A stretch of DNA of 64,000 nt from Yponomeuta sedellus (Eukaryota; Arthropoda; Insecta; Lepidoptera; Yponomeutidae), in contig OW203722.1 in assembly GCA_934045075.1 (NCBI GenBank), positions 21,118,986 through 21,182,985 of the forward strand, given 5' to 3'. Below are positions 1 to 9,800 of this stretch, piece after piece. The notes under the pieces are model-generated. The model ran no database searches. It was not told the DNA's origin and worked only from the letters and a program-made list of their open reading frames with translations. How positions within the stretch are numbered: the stretch's first letter is position 1; the number at the start of each line of letters is the position of its first letter. The translations under genes were made by a program, and so were the position numbers.

Positions 1-234
1 ATACATATTTTTTCTAGTATTTACAGTGGTCATTGCTTGCCACTTGAAGATGGCAACAATGGTTAGGTATTGTACAGCTAGTTTTGCTATATTGTATAGC
101 TAATCTCTTTCCCTCGACACGAAAAAAACGATTGTTTCATTTTATTTACGATGTTTTCATAGTTTAAAGTAGGTAATTTAATTGAAATACAACATATAAA
201 TTGAATTTATTAGTGCTTTAATGGACTTTATTTA
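1..234. other. AT-rich DNA, nothing recognised
   Basis: No coding potential, RNA-like fold or repeat known from elsewhere in the window was seen here. Confidence 0.5.
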
Positions 235-350
235 GAAGAAAAACAAGAGACGTGAATTAAAACTGTTTTTATACGGATTTATGCTCATTTATTACATTTT
301 TTACAATTTTCCAACGTTTCGACACTTTTTCAGGTGCCGTGGTCCCGGAT
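235..350 (-). mobile_element. Penelope-like end fragment (tentative)
   Basis: This stretch aligns over about 100 bp with the reverse complement of 30305-30440, so it is a dispersed repeat. Both copies hold the motif 'cgaaacgtt' next to a GC-rich 'gtggtcccgg' or 'gtggccccgg' block. A 'tcgaaacgt' motif beside a GC-rich palindrome recalls ends of Penelope-like retroelements; that family link is inference. No reverse transcriptase is present. Confidence 0.4.
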
Positions 351-374
351 GACTCATCCGGGACCACGGCACCT
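332..374. repeat. Perfect 21-bp palindrome with 1-nt spacer
   Basis: Arms 332-352 and 354-374 are exact reverse complements (starting 'aggtgccgtggtcccggatg') around a single C at 353. It sits at the boundary between the Penelope-like fragment and the 156-bp inverted repeat. Confidence 0.9.
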
Positions 375-528
375 CATTCATCAACGAATAGTTACCCACC
401 GCGACCAACTAATTACAAAAGAATTACATCGAGGCAGTGAACTTTTCAGAGTACCATATTCAAATGGTACCAACCAGACCTTATTAATACCTCTAAACCT
501 TCTATCTACCTGTCTGACCTAACTTATA
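373..528 (+). repeat. 156-bp inverted repeat, left arm
   Basis: This arm is the near-identical reverse complement of 1917-2072. It begins 'ctcattcatcaacgaatag' and ends 'gacctaacttata'. With its partner it brackets about 1.4 kb. It could be the terminal repeat of a non-autonomous element or an inverted duplication. No transposase is visible between the arms. Confidence 0.8.
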
Positions 529-1344
529 ATTGCAAGTCTATAGATAATTTGGAATAGGATAGAAAAGTGAGGTTCAAGGGTAGGCATCCGTCTGTTTGGT
601 GCCAAGCAGACTCAAATGCCATTATTATGTGCAACATTCATTATTTTCAGACTTTCTTATACTCGAATTCATCAGATATTCATAGCTAGTTAGAAGACTT
701 TTGATTTGTCTTTAGAAATTTTTACCAAAGGGCTGGTCCAAATGTTTTGAATTTAACTACTATTTATTATTTTACATAGTCCCCATATTATACAATCAGG
801 CTTTAGCCTAATTCTTAATCAAACAACTACTTCACATTGTCTAATTTGATCAGAAATTTATTAAAGTTATTATGCATACTTTTTAGACTACATAAGCGAA
901 AAACCTATCTGAGAAAATACGCAATAAAAGAATGGTCACTTGATGTGATATACATTTGAGTCCTAAATAAATAAAATAAAAACTTAAATTTTTTCGATAT
1001 ATCACTACCTGATTGCTCGAAGCAAAATAACACTATCAATAAAAACATTATTTTTATTCTGTTATTTTTTTGCTTTACAAAAACAGTTTCATATACAGAT
1101 GTCAAATTAGGTTTATCTGTAGTACTGTCACAGTCTCTATTGTGTAATCATAACAAAAATAATATAATGAAAGCCAGCCAAGTAAGAAAGTAGAAAGTAG
1201 TAGTAAGTAGAGTTTTATTACTTTTTTTCGACACATATGATTCTGACAAAATGTAAGACAAGGCTATCTGAAGCTAACTGGCGCTACTAAGAATAATAAA
1301 TAATATGCATTTTTTAAATGACTTCAAAACTTCAAGAAAATTCT
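529..1344. other. AT-rich interior of inverted-repeat pair
   Basis: Low-complexity AT-rich DNA without a recognisable gene. Open frames here are short and lack codon structure. Confidence 0.4.
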
Positions 1345-1449
1345 CGTCTGTCTACAAGAGGAGTTGCCAATGAGAAGGGGCTGCCACTTGCCACGATTCT
1401 GACAGATCACTTTCGCTTCATCAACATTCATTAGTCGTTGCATGAACCC
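1345..1449 (-). pseudogene. LINE reverse-transcriptase C-terminus fragment
   Basis: On the minus strand this reads MQRLMNVDEAKVICQNRGKW, the same C-terminal motif as the LINE pieces at 21197, 56655 and 25325. It is a 5'-truncated relic of a non-LTR retrotransposon ORF2 with no catalytic domain left. The specific clade was not determined. Confidence 0.6.
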
Positions 1450-1476
1450 ACATTGATTTCATGTATATTTAATCTT

Positions 1477-1708
1477 ATACTATTTTTATTTTTAATGCAC
1501 TAACCCGTGCTAAGGAACAAATTTAAAAACCTATTTAGAGTCTAAAAATTTCACCCATGCCGGGATTCGAACCCGCAACCTCTGGCTATCCGTGCCAGCG
1601 CTCTACCAATTGAGCCAATGGACGACTCACGGCATCAGTGAAATTTCGAACCTCTTTACACTATTCATGGGCATGGGTGAAATATTTAGCCTCTAAATAG
1701 GTTTTTGC
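1477..1708 (-). mobile_element. tL element, fold-back copy
   Basis: The tRNA-like core lies at about 1552-1624 on the minus strand, with box B 'ggttcgaatcccgg'. The copy is bounded by inverted 'aacctatttagag' and 'cctctaaataggttttt'. A 10-bp duplication 'atttaatctt' at 1467-1476 and 1709-1718 flanks it exactly, showing insertion as one piece. Confidence 0.85.
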
Positions 1709-1916
1709 ATTTAATCTTGCTTAGTTCTCAATTTAGCTGAATAGTTTTATGTATGTTCAGCCATCATTGCATAACAATAATGTTTCCTATCACTCATACT
1801 TTTTCTGCTAGAAAGGGGGTCCTAAAGGTGTCCCACAAAAAATTGGTGAATATCTGCTTGTGATGAGTCAAATTGAACTCTGATTTTTAGTACGTGATTT
1901 TTCAAAATGCGCTATT

Positions 1917-2072
1917 TATAAGTTAGGTCAGACAGGTAGATATACGGTTTAGAAGTATTAATAAGGTCTGGTTGGTACCATTTGAATATGGTACTCTGAA
2001 AAGTTCACTGCCTCGATGTAATTCTTTTGTAATTAGTTGGTCGCGGTGGGTAAATATTCGTTGATGAATGAG
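1917..2072 (-). repeat. 156-bp inverted repeat, right arm
   Basis: Reverse complement of 373-528 with few differences. It ends 'ttcgttgatgaatgag'. Confidence 0.8.
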
Positions 2073-2087
2073 CGCTTACCGCCTTCG

Positions 2088-2136
2088 CGGCAAATCACAA
2101 TTCACCTTTGCGCTTACGGCAAATCACAATTCACCT
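2088..2136 (+). repeat. 20-bp direct repeat, 29-bp period
   Basis: The string 'cggcaaatcacaattcacct' occurs at 2088-2107 and 2117-2136, immediately outside the right 156-bp arm. Confidence 0.8.
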
Positions 2137-2382
2137 CTCACTTTGTTTTATATCACAATACGCTTTACCAAGTGATTATTTGCACAGAATTCCCACACAC
2201 AGACTGACATATTACATCACACTACACTGTTACATACCATGTAATTAGGCGCACACTTTTCAAACCATTTCAATTTACTTTCAATATATTTTATCATTCA
2301 CAAACACGCGACTAACCCGCAATATGGTCTCAACACAATATCAACGTTGTAGGCAGATACCTCGGTGGCTCCTACAACACAC

Positions 2383-2420
2383 ACATATATATATATAATT
2401 CTCTCTCTCTCTGTCTAATT
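2383..2420. repeat. Compound CA/TA/CT microsatellite
   Basis: Consecutive short runs of (CA), (TA) and (CT) dinucleotides. Confidence 0.8.
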
Positions 2421-2442
2421 CACCGAGCTTACTATAAGCGCG

Positions 2443-2660
2443 GATTGGTTGGTTCCGCACGCATTGACTAGGCTTTCCTGTGGGCTAGGCCGACTAAGCT
2501 GTCAGGATGGTATAGGTGCTGGGCAAGCCTACAACATCTAAAACCATGCCCCAGGCACTACGGAATCCGAGTGCTCCCTTCACACGTCTAGTGTGAGTGA
2601 AGATACCACTGGACCCTGTATAAATCATCTCATTGCGTAGATGCAAAGGCTAATGTTACT
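2443..2660 (+). mobile_element. Lep3 repeat
   Basis: Shares the core around 'ctgtataaatcatctcatt' with 3935-4010, 22505-22675, 47175-47420 and 58890-59330. The 47-kb copy is the reverse complement over most of this length, including 'cctgtgggctaggc'. Class unknown; it often lies next to tRNA-SINE1 and may be part of a longer composite. Confidence 0.6.
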
Positions 2661-2951
2661 CCAAGCGGCAATTAGCTTATTTTCAGGCACAGACTCTATA
2701 CCTTAATCAACGTTCTAACGCTGATAATCATGTTTGAAAAGCAATTGCATGAAATTGGTTGTTCCCGAAGGCGTTTAACTTAATTAAGGGAATAGTCAGT
2801 TATAATTGAATTGCGCGAAATAAGAATTATGATAATATTCACTAACTCATTTGCTTTTAAGAAAGTTAAGAGGTCGTATTTGTCTCCCATCCAACTTCGC
2901 GGAACCTGTGTGTACAGTACAATAGCAAACTTCAGTGTTTATATTTAAGGT

Positions 2952-3216
2952 GAGCGGTGGTAGCGGAGCGGTGTAGAACGCCGGCTTCTCAATCGGGAGG
3001 TCGTGGGTTCGAACCCCGGCATGTACCAATGACTTTGTTTTCTAAGTTATGTACATTTGTGAAATTATAGTAGCAATACTACTCGCTGACGGTGAAGGAA
3101 AACATCGTAAGGAAACCCTAGTGTCTGAGGTGTTAGCGTACCTCAGCGCTTGCTACGTACAATGGCCCAACTATGAGGCTAAGTGCGGAAATCTCAGGTC
3201 TAACTAACTAACTATA
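2952..3216 (+). mobile_element. tRNA-SINE1, near-complete
   Basis: The tRNA-derived head spans 2952-3025, with box A 'tagcggagcgg' and box B 'ggttcgaacccc' as pol III promoter elements. The body contains 'gaaggaaaacatcg' and the copy ends in (CTAA)n. It is the best plus-strand reference copy of this family in the window. Confidence 0.8.
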
Positions 3217-3237
3217 CTTAAGGTGTTATTTATAAAA

Positions 3238-3370
3238 AAAACTTGATAGGCGTGCCCACCACCGATTGCCAATGTCAAGCGCTGAGGTATGTGAACACCC
3301 TGGATACACGGGTTTTCCTCACGATGTTTTCCTTCTTCCTTCTCAAGTTAGCGAGTGATATTGCTCTGTG
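3238..3370 (-). mobile_element. tRNA-SINE1, 3' part
   Basis: Reverse-strand body and tail, including 'gcgtgcccaccaccgattg' and 'cctcacgatgttttcctt'. No head remains. Confidence 0.7.
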
Positions 3371-3376
3371 GTGAAC

Positions 3377-3565
3377 GGCCTCTGTGGTGCAGCGGTACCG
3401 CATTTACCTACCATGCAAGACGTCCGGGTTCGAACCCCGGATGGAGACAAAAAAAATCCAGGTCTTGGATTTTTACATGTTTGACATGTTGTTGTTTCTG
3501 GTTCCCACGACACAGGGTATCCTGATGTGGGGCCAGAAGGAATGTATGTAAATGTCATGTTATGT
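3377..3565 (+). mobile_element. tRNA-headed SINE, different head
   Basis: The head 3377-3448 has box A 'tggtgcagcgg' and box B 'gggttcgaacccc', followed by an A-run and an unrelated body. It lacks a clean cloverleaf, so it is read as a SINE head and not a tRNA gene. Confidence 0.65.
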
Positions 3566-3639
3566 TAAAGGAGGAGTCGTAACCATACCTTAATTTAACT
3601 GCCTCTGTGAAGTGTTTTAAAGAATTGCGTTTTTATAAA

Positions 3640-3765
3640 TCAAATCAAAGTATTTTATTTCAAATTACACAGCAAAAATGAAACTGTAACTTTTTAAAAG
3701 TCAAACTAGGTGTCCATTTCAAAATCTAGATAATTTTGGAGAAAAAAAAATGGACAAAAACTCCA
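3640..3765 (-). mobile_element. Dispersed repeat shared with 19913-20050
   Basis: Contains 'aaaatctagataattttgga' and 'caaactaggtg', the reverse complement of sequence inserted in the 5S-SINE at 19.9 kb. Its other copy ends in a (CATTT)n-type tail, as in some retroposons. Confidence 0.55.
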
Positions 3766-3913
3766 GACTTACCCCCGGTTTCTCGTATGCTAACAAGCTG
3801 TTAATCTACTGTTAACAGCTGTCAAATATTTTTTTTGTATGCACTTCGGCCAACTGACAGCTGTTAACAGTAGATTATCAGCTTGCTAGTGTACAAGAAA
3901 CCGGCGGTAAGTC
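3766..3913. mobile_element. Fold-back MITE, ~57-bp arms
   Basis: Arms 3766-3823 and 3857-3913 are long imperfect inverted repeats sharing 'ctgttaacag' and 'gacttac..cggtttct' around a 33-nt spacer. Small size, long arms and no ORF indicate a non-autonomous DNA transposon. Its target duplication is not clear. Confidence 0.75.
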
Positions 3914-3934
3914 TTTTGACACTTGAGTGAACCC

Positions 3935-4010
3935 TTCACTCAGACGCATATACTCGTTGAGTGTATGTGAAAATGCCACTGGACGCTGTATAAATCATCT
4001 GATCTCATCA
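3935..4010 (+). mobile_element. Lep3 fragment
   Basis: Contains 'gccactggacgctgtataaa', shared with the other Lep3 copies. Confidence 0.55.
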
Positions 4011-4051
4011 CATTCCTCTGAACTTACAGCTTGTAATGTTTTCAAGATGCC

Positions 4052-4298
4052 GTTGTCGTCGTCAGGCTATACTAGTCCACTGCTGGACATAGCCCTCCCC
4101 TAAAGCGCCACGTTGTGCTATTATAGGGGGTAATGCCCATAATCCCTAGGCATGCAGGTTGGGGATCGCAGTTCAGTGGAATTGTACTGCAGGGGGCGCT
4201 GCTGCCTACCCCCCGGTTTGTGTCCCGTAGTCGCCTTTTGCTACACCCGCGGGAAGAATTGGGTTTGTGCTATTCTCTAGGCCAACACCACACAGCAG
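4052..4298 (-). mobile_element. SINE-A copy
   Basis: On the minus strand it runs from 'ctgctgtgtggtgttggcc' through 'cccgcgggtgt' to 'ccagcagtggactagtatag' and a short (CGA)n tail. It matches copies at 11.6, 27.3, 33.0 and 43.9 kb. The 5' and 3' ends resemble ends of RTE-type LINEs, so this is probably an internally deleted LINE-derived retroposon (inference). Confidence 0.75.
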
Positions 4299-5284
4299 AA
4301 TGACAGGATGTAGAGGTACAAAAATTGCAATTGTTGACACTATATGACTCACTTTCATTGGCCGTGCTTTGGGATGTATACAGGCAAAATATACAAAAAA
4401 CGATTACTACGTGTTTTACAGATGTATTTTTAATCAAAGAACATTTTGTTCCAAACCAAATTTTACTAAAAGCTCGCTCTCTTGCCTTTTTGCTTAATTT
4501 TTTATTCCATTATTTACCGACTAGCATCTGGTCCCACTTGAGCGAGCGACAGTACACGGAGTAGCTGTGAAACTTCTCAGCTAGGAGTGAAGTTTAAATA
4601 CACATTTCTTGGTCAATAAAGTGTAAACTATTATAGCTTGTACGTAGCAACCATAATCTTATTTTGAAAATAGGATAGTGCAACTTTCATTTTAACTTCA
4701 CGCAAAGTTTCTTCCGCGGCCGCGCCACTTTAGCTTTAGTTTATCTTTAACTACAGTTAAAGGCTGCGCGAACGGGGACGAAAAATAAATGAGATTTTTC
4801 CAAGGATGTCATCAGAGTTAAAATTACTTTCTTCTCTAAAGCGAAGATCGGATATCGGTCGCTTTATTTTTCAATACTTTGCAGACTTGTTAGTAACTTT
4901 GTCGTTTGTCTCTCGTCTTAATAGGTTAAGGCCTAAGTTAATTATGATTTTGGGAGCAATCAAGCGGAGTTTCACCTCTAGAATTATTTTACCTGTCATC
5001 GCTTCTTGATTTTTAACTGTCTATTAAGTGTCTTTGAGAGTGCTTCCTGTTAATAATAGAATAATACTTAAGTTTGTTAGGTACTGTAACATTCATCAAA
5101 CTGTTAGTGCTGTTACATTCTAATAAAAAAATTCCATTAAGGTGCTTCGGGGTACTGAATGGCGCCATAAATGAAAAAAAATCATAACGTGTGTTATAAT
5201 ACGTTTTTATTTAAAGGGAAAGTGAGAAATGTTAACAACAACAGTTGTCATCTGTTTTTAGAACCTACATTCTAGAACCTACCT
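4299..5284. other. AT-rich stretch, nothing recognised
   Basis: No repeat match inside the window and no supportable exon. The longest open frames lack start context, splice sites and recognisable motifs. Confidence 0.4.
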
Positions 5285-5288
5285 GAAA

Positions 5289-5650
5289 TGCTCGTAGCCC
5301 CGGCTGCTTGGGTGGTCTTAAACGATCACGAAAGTTAAGCAACACAGGGCGCGTTCAGTGCATGTATGGGTAAACCGTCTATGACTAACGCTAGTGGCGT
5401 TTCTCCGGGCGGTCCCTTGCTTCGCGAGGCACGTTAAGCAGTTGGTGCCGGCTGCCGTCGATAGATGGCAGTCGTTAAGCCAAGTCAGAGACCTTAGGGC
5501 GACTTGAAAACTTCTGACAGTAAGACCAGCCACTATTCTTGCAAGCCACCACCAATCCGGATTTTGCCCCCGTAGTAGAGTATGGCCTAAACCATCGTCC
5601 TCAGGGAAGAGACCCGTGCCCCTCGGTGGGGACATAATTGGTTGATGATG
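5289..5650 (+). mobile_element. 5S-SINE, divergent subfamily
   Basis: The head keeps 5S rRNA internal-promoter sequence 'agttaagcaac' (box A) and a relic of box C near 'tgtatgggtaaacc'. The body has 'ttggtgccggctgcc' and 'cttctgacagtaagacc', and the copy ends 'gttgatgatgatgac'. The (GAT) tail and head differences separate it, with 19.85 and 45.3 kb, from the main subfamily. Confidence 0.8.
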
Positions 5651-5654
5651 ATGA

Positions 5655-5835
5655 CTGGATGACGCTGCTTGGGAGTTTCTCACCAGATGGTCAGATGGTG
5701 GATGGTCTGACGACCTGGTTATCATGGCAGGGAGTCGCTGGATACCGGTATCAGGATAATGGGAAGTTTGGAAAACCACGAGGGAAGCCGTATCCTGTAG
5801 TGGGTGTCAAATGGGCTGATGATGATGATATTTAA
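5655..5835 (+). pseudogene. LINE 3' end, ORF2 C-terminus relic
   Basis: Ends in 'gggctgatgatgatgat', a common lepidopteran LINE tail. The preceding codons resemble the Trp- and Asp-rich end of RTE-like ORF2 proteins. A shorter relative lies at 25205-25285. No catalytic part remains. Confidence 0.5.
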
Positions 5836-5894
5836 GAATGAAACGACTCCTGTTTGTAAGAAAACGATTTGATTAAAGGTATCTTTTTGTGTTA

Positions 5895-6020
5895 CGAGTA
5901 CTAAGCTTCTTTTGTGCCCCACTGCTGGGCATAGGGCTCCCCGAATTTTTTCCATCTCTCCCTGTCTCCAACCACCTCGCTCCATCCCGGCAAGAATGCA
6001 TTTAGTTCGTCCGGCCATCT
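5895..6020 (-). mobile_element. LINE 3' end
   Basis: Reads 'gcccactgctgggcatagg' on the plus strand, the reverse of a typical LINE 3' terminus. Comparable minus-strand ends are at 43330, 49130 and 55690. Confidence 0.5.
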
Positions 6021-6109
6021 TCGCCTTGGACTGCGGCGACTGCAGTGCCTACCTTAACTCTTTAACTGTTCAAGAAATGTTCTTTGGGACAGACAAGTCT
6101 AATTTATAT

Positions 6110-6146
6110 TCTTTTTAATACACTAACTTGTGCTAAGGACAATTAA
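6110..6146 (-). mobile_element. tL terminal fragment
   Basis: Degenerate 'cactaacttgtgctaaggac' matches the outer segment of tL elements; no tRNA-like core follows. Confidence 0.5.
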
Positions 6147-6264
6147 AAAAAAGTCTAATATTGTCGAACCTAAAATATCTATTATCTGTGCCTGTATTTT
6201 CCTTTGTTACGACGGTATTCTTTTTCACTCAGCTATTTTTCATGTAACATTTACGAGTATACGA

Positions 6265-6565
6265 CCCACTAAAGGGCACATGCCTTCTCCCAGAATGAGT
6301 TATTATGGGCTTAAATACCACGCGTGCCCACCGCGGATTGGCAATTTCAAGCTCTGAGGTATTTGGACGCCTCAGGGACGCCTCAGACACTCATAGATTT
6401 CCAGATTTTCAGATTTCCTCATAGTTTGGGAATGGTATTTCTAATAAAACTTCACAATCGTACATAACATAGAAAACAAAGTTATTGGTACATGCCCGCA
6501 CTGGGAATGGAACCTAAGTCTCTCGCTCCCGAGTCCAATGTTCTGCCTACTGGGCTACCACAACC
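6265..6565 (-). mobile_element. tRNA-SINE1, near-complete
   Basis: The tail and body come first on the plus strand ('cacgcgtgcccaccgcgg'), then the tRNA-derived head at about 6490-6565 with a decayed box B. A repeated 'gacgcctcag' marks a small internal duplication. Confidence 0.7.
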
Positions 6566-6614
6566 AAATAAATAAATTAAAGGGGACAAAAACAAAACCC
6601 CAGGTGACTATATT

Positions 6615-6731
6615 ATTTCTAATGCACTAACCCGTGCTAAGGACAATTCAAAAACCTATTTGGAGGCTAAAAATTCCACCCATGCCGGGATTCGAACCCG
6701 CGACCTCTGGCTATCCGTGCCAGCGCTCAAG
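6615..6731 (-). mobile_element. tL element, truncated
   Basis: Runs from 'gcactaacccgtgctaagg' through the 3' half of the tRNA-like core and stops abruptly in 'gtgccagcgctc', where a 5S-SINE begins. Confidence 0.75.
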
Positions 6732-6906
6732 GCTTAACGTGCCTTGCGAAGCAAGGAAGCGCTCGGAAAAATGCCACTAGCGGTAGTCACGGGACGCTCA
6801 CCCATCCTGTACCTGACCGCACCTGTTGTTGCTTAACCAAGTGATTGATTCCAATCACTAGGTTCGCCTAGGCCACGAGCGCTTCCCTAGGCCACGAGCG
6901 CTTCGA
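6732..6906 (-). mobile_element. 5S-SINE, head part
   Basis: Carries the reverse complement of the 5S-derived head ('ttgttgcttaa', 'gctcacccatcctg'). The outermost 'ctaggccacgagcgctt' is duplicated. The body is missing because the copy joins the tL fragment directly. Confidence 0.75.
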
Positions 6907-6999
6907 GTATCTACATACGTGTACCTAAAGGTGAATTTGCTGTCGGCGTTGCTATTGGCTAGTCGGTTTTCTCGTTATGTTGATAAGGTATTAAGTAAA

Positions 7000-7207
7000 G
7001 TCTGTTAGCTTTTAGAATATACCTCGGGGTCTATAGTCAGCTTCTGTTTTCGCCAGTTTTCCTACTGATGATCGAGTTCTGATTTCGAAATTAAGTGTTA
7101 TATTAGTTCCGAGTTTGAAATTAAGTGTCATATTAGTTCCGATATTTCTAGTCCACAAATATATCAGATCCTATCCGATAGCAGCCAAGTTACATTCTAA
7201 AAGCAGA
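7000..7207. mobile_element. MITE family S, copy 1
   Basis: Starts 'gtctgttagcttttagaata' and ends with a decayed inverted version. Internal 'gtcatattagttccgatatt' and 'atccgatag' are shared with copies at 22765 and 31250. An internal segment around 'gaaattaagtg' is repeated. Confidence 0.7.
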
Positions 7208-7895
7208 TTTACCTACTTTCACCCTCACTGATCCATCGGGGCGGTCATTGCCATGGTAAAGCCCTATACAGACAGAAGCAATCACGGTTAGGATTACACT
7301 AGGTGACATAATAGTCTACAATGTAACAAGGGAGATAGATTGATTATGGTTCCATTGCGAAACTAGGCTTATGATCATCAATAATAAGACTAAGGAAATT
7401 ACGACGAAGCTCTTATCCATAGATTCATCATAATTTCCTTGTTTGTTTGCGAACCAATATCATAATTATTTGGTGTTTATCGCACGTTTTTACAAATAAC
7501 TTAAAGTAGAAAATTGAAAATTGTGTTATAAATATATATGTCTTTAAATATTGTAGCCATCAAAAAATTTCCCCCGGCAATTTTATACAAGATAATAACG
7601 ATGCTTAAATTATTTAGGCTCGCTACCCCCATTGTATCTAGCACTATTTGTGTATCCATCGGTGAATTCCTCTCGGCGAATAAGATCTTTCATAGGTACC
7701 AGCGTTGAGGGCTTACGCCCTCAGCAAAATGCTGAGTCAGCTGCCTTTTGCAGCATTGGAAACATACCGCGACGAAACTGCAGAAATTGTATTTCAGTTA
7801 TATATTAAACGGTTCTAATCGCGATTAGTCTACACGAGACTATTCCAACTATAATGATGCCAAAACGTCGGCAAATAAGGTAATTCGATATCAAG
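7208..7895. other. AT-rich stretch with short repeat relics
   Basis: Holds 'ttatatattaaacggttcta' at about 7799, related to motifs at 19020 and 29110, and a small hairpin 'tgagggcttacgccctca'. No gene seen. Confidence 0.4.
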
Positions 7896-8000
7896 CCTTG
7901 TATGTCGCCACTGCTGGGTCATGGGTCTTTTCAGAAAGGTTAGGCCATAATCCACCACGGACGCCAAGTCCAGGTTGGTGAAGGATTATAAGTCAGTGGC

Positions 8001-8544
8001 CGGAAGGCGCCCTTGCGTGTTCCGAGGGTGCCTTCTGGCACGGAGGGGGCCCGCGCGGTCGCTCTCCGCCTTCTCTGCTTTCAGAGAAGCGCTGGTGAGT
8101 GACGCGACGGGCCTCGCGTGTGGGGCGTGCGGGGGCCAACAGTGCATTGGCCCCCATGCGCCCCAACGAGGAGGTGCGCCGCCCTCCTCTAATCCCATTG
8201 GTCCAAGTAACGTTGGGATGGAGGGGACGGCGCGTTGGGGCGTGTAGTGGCCAAGTTCTATCGCACTTGGCCACTATGCGCTCCAACGAAGAGATGCGGC
8301 GCTTTCTAGCACCGACGTGGCAGGGGGCGCCGCCGAAGGAGTGCCCGAAAGGGCGCCCGCAGACGGGGTCACGGAAGTGTGCGCAAGCGTCCCCGTGGCC
8401 CCGTCCTTTGCGGTGCGGAGGAACACCCCAGGAGTTTTAGTCGGTATACCGCCCTTTTCAGGGCGGGGAGTCCGACATAACCACTGTGCTCCCCCGAGCC
8501 AGTGGTACCCGTAATTGGGGTTTCTCCTGGGTGAAAAAAAAAAA
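8001..8544 (+). mobile_element. GC-rich LINE 3' end with poly-A
   Basis: A GC-rich 5'-truncated segment ends 'gggtttctcctgggtg' plus about 13 A. It is flanked by 20-bp duplications 'aaggattataagtcagtggc' (7981-8000) and the same with one change (8545-8564). The 3' end matches the LINE copy split at 51065-53553. Poly-A, 5' truncation and a long duplication indicate target-primed reverse transcription. The frames across it are not a recognisable protein. Confidence 0.85.
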
Positions 8545-8695
8545 AAGGATTATAAGACAGTGGCGGGCCTTACTGTCAGTAATTTAAGCCTCCAACATGG
8601 CTACGACAACATGCTATTACATGACAGCCAGCACCAACGGCTTAACATGCCTTGCAGCACTGACACAGCTGTAGTCACGGGACGGTCACTCAAGT

Positions 8696-8796
8696 CGTCG
8701 TCAGGCCTTCCCTAAAGAGCGCCGCGTTGTGCCATCATAGGGGGTAATGCCCATAATCCCCACGCTGGGCATGCGGGTTGGGGATCACAGCTCGCA
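8696..8796 (-). mobile_element. SINE-A, 5'-truncated
   Basis: Inserted in the 5S-SINE with a 12-bp duplication 'ggtcactcaagt' at 8684-8695 and 8797-8808. The minus-strand 3' end keeps a short (CGA) tail. Confidence 0.85.
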
Positions 8797-9073
8797 GGTC
8801 ACTCAAGTGATTCATTCTAATCACTCAGTTCGACTAGGCCACGAGGGGTTCCGCAAGGTTTGACTTAATAAAGATTATCAACAATATTACTATCAGCGAT
8901 TTGATTAAAATTCAATCAAATAACCGGCTTCTAATCCTTCGGGTGTGGCAAACAATATGTCAATGTCAAAAGAACGTACAAATTATATGCAGCCAGTTAC
9001 TATCTCAAGTGGCGCTAAGGAGTATACTATTCAAGTGGCAGTAAAGAGTTTATCATTCCACTACGATCCACAG

Positions 9074-9175
9074 TCTACACCAGTGGGGATCAAAGTGGCA
9101 TTGAAAAATATTATTATTTTTGGATCTACACCAGTGGGGATCAAAGTGGCATTGAAAAATATTATTATTTTTGGA
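9074..9175 (+). repeat. 51-bp tandem duplication
   Basis: Two nearly identical 51-bp units beginning 'tctacaccagtggggatcaa'. The unit length is a multiple of three and the frame is open, but no protein family was recognised and upstream codons look non-coding. Confidence 0.85.
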
Positions 9176-9539
9176 TCCACTCCTTTGTGGATTTAAGCGG
9201 AAAAAAAAGTATCCCCGGCTCCACATGTGGAGCGCCACTGTGGATTAAAGTGGAAGGACGGAATGATCGCGCTTAAACCGTTTTATATATAAATATGCAT
9301 AAATTGTTCTAACAACTTTTCGTTTAAATGTTTTCCGTTATGTTTGTTTCGTATTTGTAAAGTGTTATGTTTGTGTCTGTTGATGCAATAAATTTTTCTC
9401 TCTCTATCTTTCTTTCAACTTACACCTCTTGCACTACCACTTTTGTAGGGCAATCCAAGATACATTATATCACTGAAAACCCTATGAAATGATCTATTTT
9501 ATTCGTTGAACCATGGACGAGTATTTATCAACTAACCCC

Positions 9540-9800
9540 TTTCCAGCAACTTGGCGCAAGGCGCCTTTTAAACAGTAAATTTACCTATCCTCGAGTGATA
9601 GCCCGTTTTATCAGCCGCGCGGACGGAGGTTTATGGAGGCCGTACAAAAACGCATCTTATAAGCTTAACTCGGCTTCAGGCACAGATTTACTGCGATTAG
9701 CCGCCGGGCCTGCTGTAAACGCTGAAAAATAATACCGTCGTAACAATGGATTACTTGCCCGCCGAATTGTGTACGGACAATGGCTATGGATTTTAGTTTA
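9540..9800. other. Low-copy, GC-balanced stretch
   Basis: Less AT-rich and free of repeats shared within the window. It could be conserved non-coding DNA, but this cannot be judged without alignment. Confidence 0.25.

Larger units (their letters stand above)
7896..8850 (-). mobile_element. 5S-SINE split by two nested insertions
   Basis: Three pieces of one minus-strand 5S-SINE (7896-8000, 8545-8695 and 8797-8850) read continuously once the inserts 8001-8544 and 8696-8796 are removed. Both inserts have their own target duplications, so the order of events is clear: SINE first, then a LINE and a SINE-A. Confidence 0.85.

Noticed and set aside
7975..8440. Overlapping open frames on both strands in the GC-rich block
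   Set aside because: The block is the non-coding 3' end of a LINE with poly-A; high GC content lowers stop frequency in all frames.
8945..9196. Plus-strand frame with in-frame 51-bp repeat
   Set aside because: The frame stays open mainly because the duplicated unit is a multiple of three; upstream codons show no protein-like pattern.
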